Shown in pieces: positions 52,991 through 63,948 of a DNA stretch of 64,000 bases (within the stretch, counting starts at the first letter, position 1; the number at the start of each line of letters is the position of its first letter). The notes beneath the pieces were generated by a model, which saw only the letters and a list, made by a program, of their open reading frames with translations, did not search any database and was not told the origin of the DNA. The translations under genes were made by a program, and so were the position numbers. The DNA is from Neoceratodus forsteri (lineage: Eukaryota > Chordata > Ceratodontiformes > Ceratodontidae): assembly GCA_016271365.2 (NCBI GenBank), contig CM028129.1, positions 1,003,669,501 to 1,003,733,500 of the forward strand, written 5' to 3'.

Positions 52991-54369
52991 TTTGCCCACT
53001 TTGCTCCCAAAACATGAAACTCTCTACCTTATCACCTTAGGGACTCTAGATCCCACAACATATTTATAAGAGTCATTTTCACATCTGAAAGCCTCAGACA
53101 ACTGCACTTGCTCATGACCTTCACCCAGTTCTTTCTTGCCTTGCACTGTACTCCTCTGCGGATTAACACTGCTTTCCTACAAACTTTTCTGCTTTAACCA
53201 AGAGTTGGATCTCAAAGCACTTACCAATTTCTGAGGCCGCATTTTGATTATTGTTCACAAGTTTGGGGACCTGGCCTAAAACAGGACATAGAAATCTTAG
53301 AGAGAGCCCAACATCAGTTTACAAAACAGATTTTGAATTTTAAACATAGTACATATGATCAAAGACTAGGCAAATTTAAATTGTGGCCCCTTAACCTGAG
53401 ACGTCAAAGGGGTGACCTTTGGACTTTATTTAAAATCTGACAAGACATAGAATTATCATCAGAGCTGTATATTAAATACAAAGACAATATCTATAACTTA
53501 AGAATGCACAATAAACAAATACATTGTTCTGTTACTAGGACTAACATTAGGAATAATGCATTCCTACCAAGGGCAACCAGACTCTGGAATAAGTCACCTC
53601 AAGATACAGTCAATCAATCAACCTTCACTGGGTTTAAAGAAAAAATAGATGTGTACCTTACAGAAAGTGTGCATTACAGTTGCAGTCACTGAGAAGTGAG
53701 GACAGCATACACAGGCAAATTGTCTTCTGCTGCCCTAAAACCACAATATAAACCACAGTATAAACTCTCCATCCTTATCTTTTGTTTTGATTCGGCCTAT
53801 TGTGTAATTGCTTTTTAACTCCTTTGTAAGTTCCCTAGTCTTTCACTGTTCCTCCCTGTTAGTCCCAAGCCTTTTGTATATTACTCCTGAACTTAACTAA
53901 CTTGTACCTATTTTTGTAACCTTGTTCCTGTTGGCGGTTGTGATCTTAAAGCACCTTATACACTATTCTCCTGATCTTAGCCACCACTGATCTTGCAACT
54001 ACTGTAACTGCTTGTAATGTACCATTCTCAGTATTTCAGTCATCCTGATAATCTGTAATGATTGTTGATGTACTATTGTCTTATCTCTGCTTTCACTGAT
54101 CGTGTAATACCATTACTATCTGTAGTATAACAAAGTCATATTTTTGGCATACTGTTTATTGTAATATTGTTGCTGCACTACTGTTTTAATCCCTGTTATC
54201 ACTGGTCTTTACCACTGTAACTACTTAAAATATACCAAAGTCATATGTTCTGTAATCCTGGTTACTGTAATGTTGCTGTTGCCTTTAATTAACTCTCCCA
54301 AGTCATGCCTGAAAATAGGCAGGTTTTTGTCTAGTGCACTTACCCAGTTATCAAAAGTAAATAAATAAA
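52179..54369 (+). mobile_element. L2-like LINE, 5'-truncated, inserted in satellite
   Basis: It begins inside RT motif B (PQGSIIGPLLFSFFINNLP) directly after satellite sequence. It continues with motif C LYADDLVLY (intact), FRYLGVTLDPALDYSLHI, AARVTIAQGILLPRLCYA, a decayed C-terminal region (to about 53200), a 3' UTR, and an AGTAAATAAATAAA tail at 54356-54369. A CR1-type fragment occupies about 53205-53760 within it. Truncation removed the endonuclease and RT fingers. Confidence 0.85.
53205..53760 (+). mobile_element. CR1-type fragment inside the LINE
   Basis: The plus strand encodes FLRPHFDYCSQVWGPGLKQD, IEILERAQHQFTKQIL and LWPLNLRRQRGDLWTLFKI. A stop follows, then TRLWNKSPQDTVNQSTFTGF. 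This RPHLEYC-WxPxLKKD style differs from the host LINE's thumb and C-terminus and matches CR1-like ORF2 C-termini. Endpoints are approximate. Confidence 0.65.
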
Positions 54370-54890
54370 GCTGGCCCGGTGGCACCAAAGGCTAAGGTAC
54401 TGGACACCTTACCTCACGCCACACCAACGACCCATGTTTAGGGACAAGCATGGGCCATCAGAGGTCATGGGGGGGTGCAGAGCTGGATGGAGCTGCCAAA
54501 TGGCAGCTCTCCTCCAGGGAGGGAAGGTGGCATTCCTTGGCTCTTGTCTGCCTTATGGTGGAGGCCAGGGATCAGCGCAGGATAGAGGGAGCACCAGGCA
54601 CTAGGCCAACAGGTGGGCAGAAGGGGCCATCACCAGGGCTGTAGTATGCATACATGCCTCCACGCACATGCATCTCTACTCCTGGGGCTCCAGGGTAACT
54701 AGGAGGATGAAAAATGGAGAAGAAAATGTATCCAACCACAGGATGACACCTGACCCCCCCCCCCACAGGCTCCGCTCCTGGGCCAGGCATAAGGTAAGCC
54801 CAGTAATTCTGGGATGTCGGTGCTGTGGGGAGGCCAGTCAGGCTGAAGGGGGCAGCTGGCAATGACAAAAAAAATCTAAAAACAATTAAT
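54370..54890 (+). mobile_element. SINE inserted at LINE tail
   Basis: It starts GCTGGCCCGGTGGCACC with a tRNA-like GCTAAGGTACTGG, and about 60 bases on reaches CCAACGACCCATGTTTAGGG. The same layout occurs in the SINE at 7967. It ends in AATTAATAAATAAA. AATAAATAAA occurs on both sides (54359-54368 and 54885-54895), so target duplication and LINE-like tail cannot be separated. GC-rich ORFs inside are not genes. Confidence 0.65.
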
Positions 54891-54904
54891 AAATAAACTT
54901 AGGA

Positions 54905-56580
54905 GGGTAGGTAACTCAGCAGTATTACAGAGTAATGCAATTCAGCAGGGTAAAGTAATTCAGCAGTATCACAGAATAATGTAACTGCAATGTAATGTAA
55001 TTCTGCAGAGTAACAGAGTAATGGAAATCAGCAATGTAACATAACTCAGCAGTGTAACAAAGTAGCAGAAGAAGTAGAGTTTATTTATATCGCCACCCTT
55101 CCCTAGAGGATCAGGTACCTCACAAATACATGAATCAGGGTACCTATTAAAACATACAGTAAATAACATAAATAAGTAAATACCAGTAAATTAATCAACA
55201 GCAGCAGATATAGATCTAAACAGAGATTCTTCATGAGGTACAGTAATGTAGCTCAGCAGTGTAGCTTAACTCAGCAGTGTAACAGAGTAATGTAACTCAA
55301 CAGTGTAACATAACTCAGCAGTTTAACATAACTCAGTACTGTAACAGAGTAATGTAACTCAGCAGTGTAATGTTACTCAGCAGTGTTATAGAACTCAGTA
55401 GTGTAAAAGTAATGTAAACCAACAGTGTAACATAACTCAGCAGTGTAACAGAGTAATGTAACTCAGCAGTGTAACATAACTCAGCAGTGTAACAGAGTAA
55501 TGTAACTCAGCAGTGTAACAGAGTAATGTAACTCAGCAGTGTAACATAACTCAGCAGTGTAACAGAGTAATGGAACTTAGCAATGTAATGTAAAATAGCA
55601 CATAGCTCAGCAGTATAATGTTACTCAGCAGTGTAAGAGTAGTGTAACTCAGCAGTATAACATAGAAATGTAACTTAGCAGTGTAACATAACTCAACATT
55701 GTAACAGAGTAATGCAACTTAATAATGTAACCTACTGTATCTCAGCAGTGTAACAGAGTAATGCAACTCAGTAGTGTAATGTAACTCAGAAGTGTAACAT
55801 AACTCACATAACTCAGCAGTGAAAAATAGTAATGCAACTCAGTAGTGCAACACAACACAGCAGTGTAAAAGAGTACTGCAACTCAGTAGTGTAACATAAC
55901 TCAGCAGTGTAACAGAGTAATGTAACTCAGCAGTGTAATGAAATCCATCAGTGTAAGAGTAATGAAACTCTGTAGTGTAACATAAGTCAGCAGCATAACA
56001 TAACTCAGCAGCGTAACAGAGTAATGGAACTCAGAAAAGTAATCTGTCTCAGCAGTCTAGCAGAGTAATGTAACCTCATTAGGGTAACATAACTCAGCAG
56101 TGTAACAGAGTAGTGTAACTTAGGGTGAAACCTAATGAACAGTGGAAAAGAGTAATGCAACTCAGCAGTATAACATAAATCAGCAGTGTAGCATAACTCA
56201 GCAGTGTAACTGAGTAATGTAACTCATTAGTGTAATGTAACTCAGCAGCATAACATAACTCATCAATGTAACAGAGCAATATAATCAGTAATGTAACATA
56301 ACTGCAGGATAATATAGCTCAGCAGTGTAACACAGTATTAATGTAACTCAATAGTGTAACAGAGTAATGTAGCTTAATGGTGTAATGTAACTCAGCAGTG
56401 TATCAGAGTAACTTAACACAGCAGTGCATCATAACTCAGCAATATAACAGAGTAATGTTACTCAGCAGGGTAATGTAACTCAGCAGTGTAACAGAGTACT
56501 GTAACTCAGCAATGTAACATAATTTAATACTGTAACAGTGTAACGTAACACAGCAGTGTAAGAGTAATGTAACTTAGGAA
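54905..56580. repeat. 18/26-bp two-unit satellite array
   Basis: It is built from unit A GTGTAACATAACTCAGCA (18 bp) and a 26-bp unit B that is GTGTAAC, then AGAGTAAT, then GTAACTCAGCA. A and B often alternate as a 44-bp higher-order repeat, cleanest at 55430-55560. They also occur in runs, and divergence rises towards both ends. A 165-bp unrelated insert interrupts it at 55075-55240. The short ORFs are artefacts. Confidence 0.92.
55075..55240. mobile_element. Small insertion in satellite
   Basis: Unrelated sequence starting AGAAGTAGAGTTTATTTATA inside the array, with satellite on both sides. The T/A-rich start resembles the 3' end of a minus-strand retroelement. Family unknown. Confidence 0.45.
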
Positions 56581-56775
56581 ATGGACAAACTATAAGCTTG
56601 ATGCTGACTGGCTAAAAGCGCCAATCAGCTGGGCCAGTATGAGACAACAGGGACTGGGAAATAATGAGTCCCAGGCTCCTTTGCCTCATTTCGTTCTAGT
56701 AGTACTGAGCAATTAGAATGCTGAAAAATGCAGGCACTGCTGTGTTTTACAGTACATCTCGCTTAGCGAGTGAGA
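56577..56775 (+). repeat. Dispersed repeat B, copy 1
   Basis: About 200 bp similar to 59017-59215: CTGACTGGCTAAAAGC, TGAGACAACAGGGACTGGG, TTTGCCTCATT, and an ending in CTCGCTTAGCGAG. An internal hairpin (TGAGACAA...TTTGCCTCA) is kept in both copies. Confidence 0.7.
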
Positions 56776-58100
56776 GCCCCCTTCCCACTCAATCTGTTAC
56801 AAGAAGACATCCACAGCAGTTGGCATATCCAATACGGAAAATTTTAAAGCAGCAGTACTAGATAATCAGGAAGTGATTATCAAAATTCTGTTTTTTTGGC
56901 TGGAAGCATGCAGCCATAGTTCTGATTTCCATCTCTGTAAATATTTTTTTCTAGTGATCTTTAGTTTTTTAGATACGGTATTTAAAATTTATTTCCATTG
57001 TTACGGATCCACAGTAAATATGGGTGCTGCCTAATTTGCAGCTGAGCCCTCCCCTTACATCCCATCATGTCTTTTGCTTACTTCCATGGGATCCTGTGCT
57101 GTGCATTCCCACTGCCCCTAAGTAGTACTGCGACTCATGTGCATGTAAGGTTGGTAGCAGAGGGTTCCAATTCAACATGGTGGGTGGGAGAAATGTAAAC
57201 AAAAACAAAGAAAAAGAGAGAAAATGATGGGTAACAGTACAGCAAAAACAAAAAAAGATTACCAGGTAAGTGCTCAACAGAGCGCAAGAAACAAACTGTT
57301 GCAAAAGATCCATTTATTTTATCTAGTACTGCTGCTTTAAAAAAAGCCATAATACAAGCTGCCTTGTTTTTTTATCCATAGTGATACCTTACATTATGAA
57401 AGTGACTACACATAAGCCAGTCACCCTTCGTACCACAGTAACTGCGCTGATGGTTCTGATCCTCCGTAGTCCCGACTGCACAGAAAAAAAAGCTCACAAA
57501 TAAAAATAAATGCATCTAAATAATTAAAAACACACCACCAAACACAACTGCACTATAAACAGAAGGGTTGGGGGGTTAGTTCTGTAATGTAAGCACAAGC
57601 CTGCCAGCGTTTCCAACTGTTATCTGTCAACACAGCTGTTGATAAACAGCATTTAAACAGAAATGGTATTTTTTTTTCTGAACCACTAAAGAACAATCAC
57701 ATAAAAATGACTGACACCTGTCCTGCATCTTTCAGTCTTTCAACCACAACAATTTCAACACAGAAGGGATTATTTTTGTATGCTCCGGCCTCCTAAAGCT
57801 TCTCTCGGAGGTGTCCACTCAACGCTGCCCCTTCTACTCCCCACCGTGGCAAGCTTCCCAGGTCTCCCTTCACCGAGGATCTTCCCAGCGTCCCTTATCA
57901 CCCACCGAGGAAAAGCCTGCCCTCCCATGGTGGCATCTGTCTGAGACTAGAGGGTCCCTGGGATCCTTGCCGCTTCCCTGGAAGACCAGGGATTTTACTT
58001 AGTTTTTTCTCCCTCCTCAACCACCACGCCAAAGATGGAGCTTAGACTTGCAATGATGTCTGGCGTCCACTAAGCTTCACCCTTTGCCTAGCTGCAATGC
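56776..58100. other. No gene recognised
   Basis: AT-rich sequence, then a GC-richer segment from about 57780. ORFs at 57065-57350 and 57811-58002 have no domain I can name. Confidence 0.45.
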
Positions 58101-58101
58101 T

Positions 58102-58481
58102 GGTGGCAGCCTCCGACCATCACCAGAGGGTGCATGAGAGTGACGCTGAGCCCTACTACCCCCCCCAAGAAGGACGAGCTGTTCACCAGATGCTCGATCC
58201 CTTCCCATTCCTGCTGACCCCCAGCATCCCGGGCCCGTTCCCAAACCCGAGTCACCAGTGTAGTGCGAGGTGAGGCTACTAGTGCCTTTACCTTAGCGCC
58301 ACCAGGCTGGAGAACAGAAGGCATTTTTAATTCTTTACTTTTGGCACACACCCAGTCCAGATATCTTCCCCCTGCACAAACCTCCAGTGTGACACTTTCT
58401 GTAGCAGTGCTAGTCATCCATCCAGCCATTTCTTGCATACCCAATGCCCCGCCTCCCACCCATGCCTTCTGCTTGCTGTTT
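58102..58481 (-). CDS. Unrecognised candidate exon or element ORF
   Basis: The minus-strand frame (part of an open frame 58735-58088) is preceded by a pyrimidine-rich tract and TCATTACAG, a plausible acceptor at 58482-58490. The likely coding part begins KQKAWVGGGALGMQEMAGW, passes LEVCAGGRYLDWVCAKSKE and KVKALVASPRTTLVTRVW, and runs to EGIEHLVNSSSFLGGVVG. Composition is more GC-rich and protein-like than the surrounding DNA. No LINE or hAT motif is present. It may be a host exon, a gene inside an unrecognised element, or chance. The 3' end and donor are unclear. Confidence 0.3.
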
Positions 58482-58876
58482 CTGTAATGAGGGGGGAGAA
58501 AAGAAACTAGAATATTAACAAAATAAACAAGAAAAAAGTTACCTTGGGATTTTGTCTCTTTCAGTCTACTATCATACCCAATCCCAATACAGTCCTTGTT
58601 AATTACAATAAAGGGGAGGTAATGGGGTTTGCGGGGGGGGGGAGGGGGTAAAACACCAAAAAACGGGGTGAGATGAAAATGACAAGGAGAAGAAAAGAAG
58701 AGAGAAGTTGTTAAAGAGAAAAAAGAAAAAAACAATTGTTAAACACTGCAGTGCCCTCTACTGGCAGGAATACCAGCAAAGGGACTGCTTTACCAAAAAA
58801 GATTTAAATTTCATTTTTACTTTTTTTTTGTTTTATTTTAATTTTTTAAAACCCATATAAAAATGTCACATGAAGC
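58482..58876. other. No gene recognised
   Basis: Purine-rich and homopolymer-rich spacer (G run near 58632, T runs near 58820). The open minus-strand frame continues through it but looks non-coding. Confidence 0.45.
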
Positions 58877-59028
58877 CCATTTTCTAAGTGCAATAATACC
58901 CTTTTGGGTGGTTGATATTGGGCAATACCAAACCTTCCAGGAGCTATAAGGCTCATTATGCCCCTGTTTGGCCGGTATAGTCCAATACTACCCACCCTAT
59001 TTGAAATAATATTGCTTTAGAAAATAGG
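58877..59028. repeat. Long hairpin element 3 (centre GAGCTATAAGGCTC)
   Basis: The left arm CATTTTCTAAGTGCAATAAT, with GGGTGG and TATTGG, pairs with CCAATACTACCCACCC and ATAATATTGCTTTAGAAAAT on the right. The centre GGAGCTATAAGGCTC is near 58942-58956. Divergence between arms is about 20 to 25 percent by eye. Confidence 0.75.
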
Positions 59029-59215
59029 GAAACATTGAACGCTGGATCCTGATTGACTAAAAGCACCGATCAGACAGTCCGGTCTGAGACAAGAGACTGG
59101 GAAATAACCGGTTCCAGTCTCTGTTGCCTCATTAAGTTCTAATGTTAACGGGCCACTAGAATGTCCAAAAAGGCAAATGCCTCCATGTTGTTTTTTCTTG
59201 CTTAGCAAGACTTAA
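59017..59215 (+). repeat. Dispersed repeat B, copy 2
   Basis: The second copy of the 56577 repeat. It contains CTGATTGACTAAAAGC, TGAGACAAGAGACTGGGAA pairing with TTCCAGTCTCTGTTGCCTCA, and an ending in CTTGCTTAGCAAG. It abuts hairpin element 3. Confidence 0.7.
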
Positions 59216-59331
59216 ACTGGTGGCCAATCTCCCCCTGTACCCCTGCCAAAAGATTCTCTTGTAAATAATGACAATCTGAATTTAAAACTCACAGCTGAGG
59301 AAAAAAATAAGCTGGGCACCAAAAGTGTAAA

Positions 59332-59524
59332 TTGACATGAAAGTGAGAAAGAGAGAGCGCTAGCTCTGGTAGTACTACTGTCTATGAGAGAAGTGGTACT
59401 TTGCTCATTTTCCATACCACAGATGGATGTCCATCTGTGGCATGGAAAATGCAAAAAGTACTGCTTCTGTCATATTATAGCAGCATTAATGGAGCTAGTG
59501 CTTTCTGTCTCTTGAGCATGTCAA
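59332..59524. repeat. 193-bp inverted repeat (hairpin element 4)
   Basis: The outer arms TTGACATG and CATGTCAA converge through GCTAGCTC/GGAGCTAGTG and CATTTTCCATACCACAG/CTGTGGCATGGAAAATG. The centre is the palindrome CCACAGATGG-ATGT-CCATCTGTGG (59417-59440). Arms are about 95 bp. Two short ORFs read across it on opposite strands and share the same translated phrase because of the inversion. Confidence 0.85.
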
Positions 59525-60179
59525 GCTCTGTCAAAGAGTGCTGCTATCCCACTGCATGTGGCAGAAAATATTGCAAGAGAGCTTCAGTGTGCGAGTCCTC
59601 CTCCCAGTAAAAAATGCCACTCAGAATACGCTTCATAAAGTGCCAAGTTTCGTTAGTGTTATCCTGCTCCCATGTCAGTGAAATGTTCCTCACATGAGTG
59701 CTTTACCAACATAAAACACCCAGTTGCCATCCTGCTTTCACCTTCCCCACTAACTGGCCCATAACACAGTCTGAGAATCACTGGATGAACACCACAACAA
59801 TGGAGGGCTACATCCATAGAGTTCTTGTGCCATACGTTAACTGTATTAATGTTAAGAATGACCTACCCAGAGAACAGAGAGCTGTGCTGCTTACAGATCT
59901 GTTTCAGTATGTACACCACAGACTATAATACAGAAGCTGAAATCAGGGAACATCATTCTGATTTGCAGAAAATGGGTTAAAACCAGAGAAAGTGTGTCCA
60001 TGTTTGGTGTGTATGGGGGTGGAGGGGGGATCTGAAAGCCATACACTCAAAAGGAATGAAAATGTATGTGTGTCTGGTGCCGAGGGGGAGGACAGCAGAT
60101 CACAAAGTCCTACTTATTCCCCCATCCTCAATTCCAGATCTAGCCCTCTTCTCTATTTTAAGTATTTTTTTCTTACTCT
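59525..60179. other. No gene recognised
   Basis: Mixed sequence before the last LINE. The short ORFs here have no domain. Confidence 0.5.
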
Positions 60180-63100
60180 GGCAGGCATCCGACCATGTTC
60201 CTCCTCTTCCTAGCCTGCTTCCCCTTCCTTCTCACCCCCACATCCCTCCCCACACCTCACTACCAACCACACCGCACCTCCCACCCTTCTGCCCTCCTCC
60301 CTCTCCCCAACCCTCCCCTCAACCTTCCTCTCCTGCTGTCAGCCTCCTTCTTCCACTACCCTGGTGCCCTACTGTATTCATCCTGTATGGAATGTGATCT
60401 CGCTTAGCAACCTTGCAAACCATTGCATCACGCCACCACTGCACAAATAACAAGATCACTTCAGCCTCCAGTTGTCCACACCCCCAACCAAAAACAGCTG
60501 GCCATTTTCAGGATTACTCATAACACTGCTGCTACTCACCGCAGGCTGACATTGAACTTAACCTGGTCCTCCCCCCCAACATTATAACATCTGAACTGCC
60601 TAAAGGACTAAGAATTGTCCATCTAAATATTAGAAGCCTACTCCCCAAAATTGATCTTCTGTAGCCACTCATGTCAAATCTTAACCCCTCTTTCCTCATT
60701 ATCACTGAGTTGTGGCTCAGTTCAAAAATTCCTGACACAGCCATCTCTATCCCTGGGTACTCCATCATCCACCAGGACCATAAGTCCAGGGGTGGGGGAG
60801 TTGCCATGTATATATCCACCTCAATTAAATTCTCTGTCTGCCTATCCATAACCTCTCTTTCTGCCTACAAACTGTTGCTAGTAAAAATATCCCTTCCCTG
60901 CTCCATCCCCATTTTTGTGGGTAGTATCTACTGCTGTCCCAGCCTTCCTGTCTCTTCCCTTTCCTCTATTACTGATCTCCCCTCCTCCATCTCCACCCTT
61001 GCCACCCCATGTGAACAATACATCCTAGGGGATTTCAACATTAATTGGCTGTCCAGCACACATGCCAAAGTGTGCAATCATATCTTGTCTCTAAACCTAA
61101 AACAACTGATTAAAGACCCGATGTGCCTAAATCCCAAATCAAGTAAACATACCCTAATTGACTGGGTATTGACTTCACCCCCCCCCCCACCATGTTATAA
61201 ATTCTGGTATACTTCCTGATGCATTCAGCGATCATTGATGGTCTACTGTGTGCAAAAAATCCACTGAGTAAAGTCCCCTCCATTCATTCTCAACTTTCAT
61301 TCTTTCCATTCCTTTGACCTGTCCTCCCTCTATAGTGACCTGACCAATACCGATTGGTCGCCCATTACCTCTGCCTCCTCAGTGGACACACCTCTGCACT
61401 TCTTCAGCTCACAATTCTTGAACGTATAGGACTAACATGCCCTGCTTAGAAATGCTAGAGTCCATGGAAATCACCTCTCCTGGGTCACCGCTGAACTTAT
61501 AGCGTGTCAATGTGCAAGAGACCAAGCATGGATAGCATTTAGAACTTCTGGTGCCCCCATAATCTCCAGCAGCTATCACATGCTCTGCAGTGCTTGCACC
61601 AGTGCCATCTGGCTTGCCAAGGTGGTGTACTTCAATGCCTCCTTCCATGAAAACATTAAAATCCATCCAAATTCTGGAAGGTTATTCATGCCTTACTCTC
61701 CTCCTGCCCAATCCCCTCTCAGTACTAAAATAGGCATTGTACAATAGATGACCCATCCTCTGTGGCTGTCAAGTTCAACAACTTTTTCACTACCTGTGCC
61801 TCTTCCCTCCTCCCTCTCTCCTCCTTTTATCCCTCCCTCCCACCTGCCCCCCCACCTTGCACTTCTCCTTCAAGCCTGTCCTCCCGATGACACACTGCAT
61901 GTATTACTTGCCCCGAATCCTAATAAAGGCAAAAGCCCTCATGGTCTCAACTCTAAGCTACTTCACCTTTCAACTTATGCTATTGCTCAACCTGTGTTCA
62001 ATCTTTTGAACCTCTCCTTCACACTCACAACAGTACCTAATGCCTGGAAGTCCACTACTGTGATCCCTTTTCCTAAAGGTGGGGACTCCTCCAAACCTGG
62101 CAACTTCCACCTCATATCATTGCTCCCCACTCTGGCTAAACTTCAAGAGCATCTGACTCTGGAGCAACTCTCCTCCTTCCTTGACTCTTCCTCCTTTTTC
62201 ACTCCTTTCCAGTTTGGGTTCCGCAAAGCCCACTCCACCACCACCTCCCTCCTTCAGCTCACTGACTCCATACTCTCAGGCATGGATCAGGAATGCATCA
62301 CCTCTGCCATCTTTGTCAATCTGGCCAAAGCCTTTGAAACTGTCACCCACTCCCATCTCCTTAGTAAACTGACTGTGGCTAGCCTCTCTGAATCCTCCAC
62401 CAGCTGGTTCCATTCCTACTTCACAGGCCAGTCAAAGTCTATCAGAATTGGCAACTCCATCTCCATTTCTCTCCCAATCAACACAGGTGTCCCCCAAGGT
62501 TGGGTACTTGGACCAATACTATTTTTCATTTTACTGAATGACCTACCTGACACCTGCACATCTGCTAGTATCCACATGTACGCAGATGACACTGTGTTAT
62601 TCTCCTCTGGTAGTTCCCCCTCTGATGTGGCTACCAGCCTACAGCTGGACTTCAACTATGTCGAGTGTTGGTTTAGCACAAACCAGCTCTCACTGAATGT
62701 CAGAAAAAGGGTCTCTATGACCTTTGGCACCAGGCAAAAACTGGCCAGGCTAGATACCACACCCACCTTCCATACCCTCAGTGGGTCTTAGCTGGAAGAT
62801 GTCCCTACATTTAAGTACCTCAGGCTATGGCTAGACAAGAACCTTGACTTTGGGGTACACATAGATGCCATCCACAAAAAGCTTCTGCCTAAACTCGGTG
62901 CTCTGTACAGACACCGCAGCTGCCTGCCACTGCAAGCCAGGAGATAAATTTTCCAAAAGATGATTCTCCCAGTTTTCAACTTTTGGGATGTAATTTACAA
63001 CTCTGCCCCTAAGTCCACCCTATCCAGACTGGACACTCTATTCAATTCCTTCTGCAGCTACATTCTTGGTTATCCTCCACTTACTCACCACTATGATCTT

Positions 63101-63948
63101 TATACTTCACTCTCCTTCCCCTCCCTCAATGCCAGATGCCTGGCACATAGCATTAATTTAGTTGAGGAGTTCTGGTTCAGCTCTCTGCCACCCTACTTGT
63201 CCTCCCTCTTCTCAAGCCCACCTTCCTCCTGCTATACCCTCTGTAATTCTACTCATACAATGCTTGCTCTCCTCCCATGCCATACATTATCTGGTCGTGC
63301 CACCTTCTCATACAAATGCCCCAATATCTGGAACTCCCCTTCCACTAGAAACTCGCTCTGCACAATCCCGCCATTCCCTATCACTCCTCCGTAAGCACAT
63401 TGCTCACTGTTGCAGCCACACTTAACCCTCCCCTTCCCTCTTTACTTCCTCTCCCCCTTTTCTTTTCTATAGCATCCTTACTCTTTCCCTCTCTAGTGCC
63501 TCCACCACCAGCTTCCAGGCCATCCTGTCAGTGGCCTCCACTCCTCTCTCTCTCCCCACTCTCACTCCCCTCCCCCCTTTACTACTCCCAACCTCTCTTT
63601 TTTCTCTCCCACCACTGTTTTACCAACTCCAAGTCCGCTTGCGGGGTTCTCAACATCCCGAAGGGGAGAAGGCCTATGGCTCTCTGTCTCCTCCCACCTC
63701 CCCCTGCCCCTCAACTAGCCCCCAACTATTTCCCTTGCCAGTGTAGCCTTTCTAATATGATAAAATATAGCACTTAGTAGTCCCGTTATTAGCCATGCTT
63801 TCATTTAGCACTTTTTAATGTGTATTCTAGCTATCTGGTTTATACCCTATCATGTTACCTGACTGTACTCATTGTGTTCCTAGTATTGTTGCTCTGTATG
63901 ATGTATTTGTATGTTGTTGTTTTATTTTTTTACTTGTGGTCACATCCT
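60180..63948 (+). mobile_element. L2-like LINE, near complete ORF2 (copy H)
   Basis: A plus-strand LINE with a CT-rich 5' part, 2A-like remnant, endonuclease, linker, RT, thumb, C-terminal region and 3' UTR. Its 3' end runs into the oppositely oriented tail that starts at 63949. The 5' limit is uncertain. It closely parallels copy C (17971-22988) in order and motifs. Confidence 0.75.
60510..63394 (+). pseudogene. LINE ORF2 pseudogene (copy H)
   Basis: A leucine-rich stretch precedes DIELN at about 60548-60565. One base is missing at this point, shifting the frame before the NPGP end of the 2A-like motif. The endonuclease has VHLNIRSLLPK, a stop, IITELWLSS (catalytic Glu present), GGGVAMYI, ILGDFNINWLSS and TLIDWVL. 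A frame change at a C run (61178-61189) precedes AFSDH. RT (61748-62791) has HGLNSKLLH, GFRKAHSTTTSLL, motif A IFVNLAKAFETV (first catalytic Asp is Asn), GVPQGWVLGPILF and intact MYADDTVLF. Thumb and C-terminus are at 62810-63394. Motif A loss alone should inactivate it. Confidence 0.85.

Noticed and set aside
54450..54868. ORFs on both strands in GC-rich sequence
   Set aside because: Part of the SINE inserted at the LINE tail.
54905..56580. CRISPR-like array
   Set aside because: Units are contiguous related repeats without unique spacers. Context is vertebrate satellite.
63400..63777. Proline/leucine-rich ORFs downstream of LINE RT
   Set aside because: Low-complexity LINE 3' UTR. No domain, and overlapping frames are equally open.
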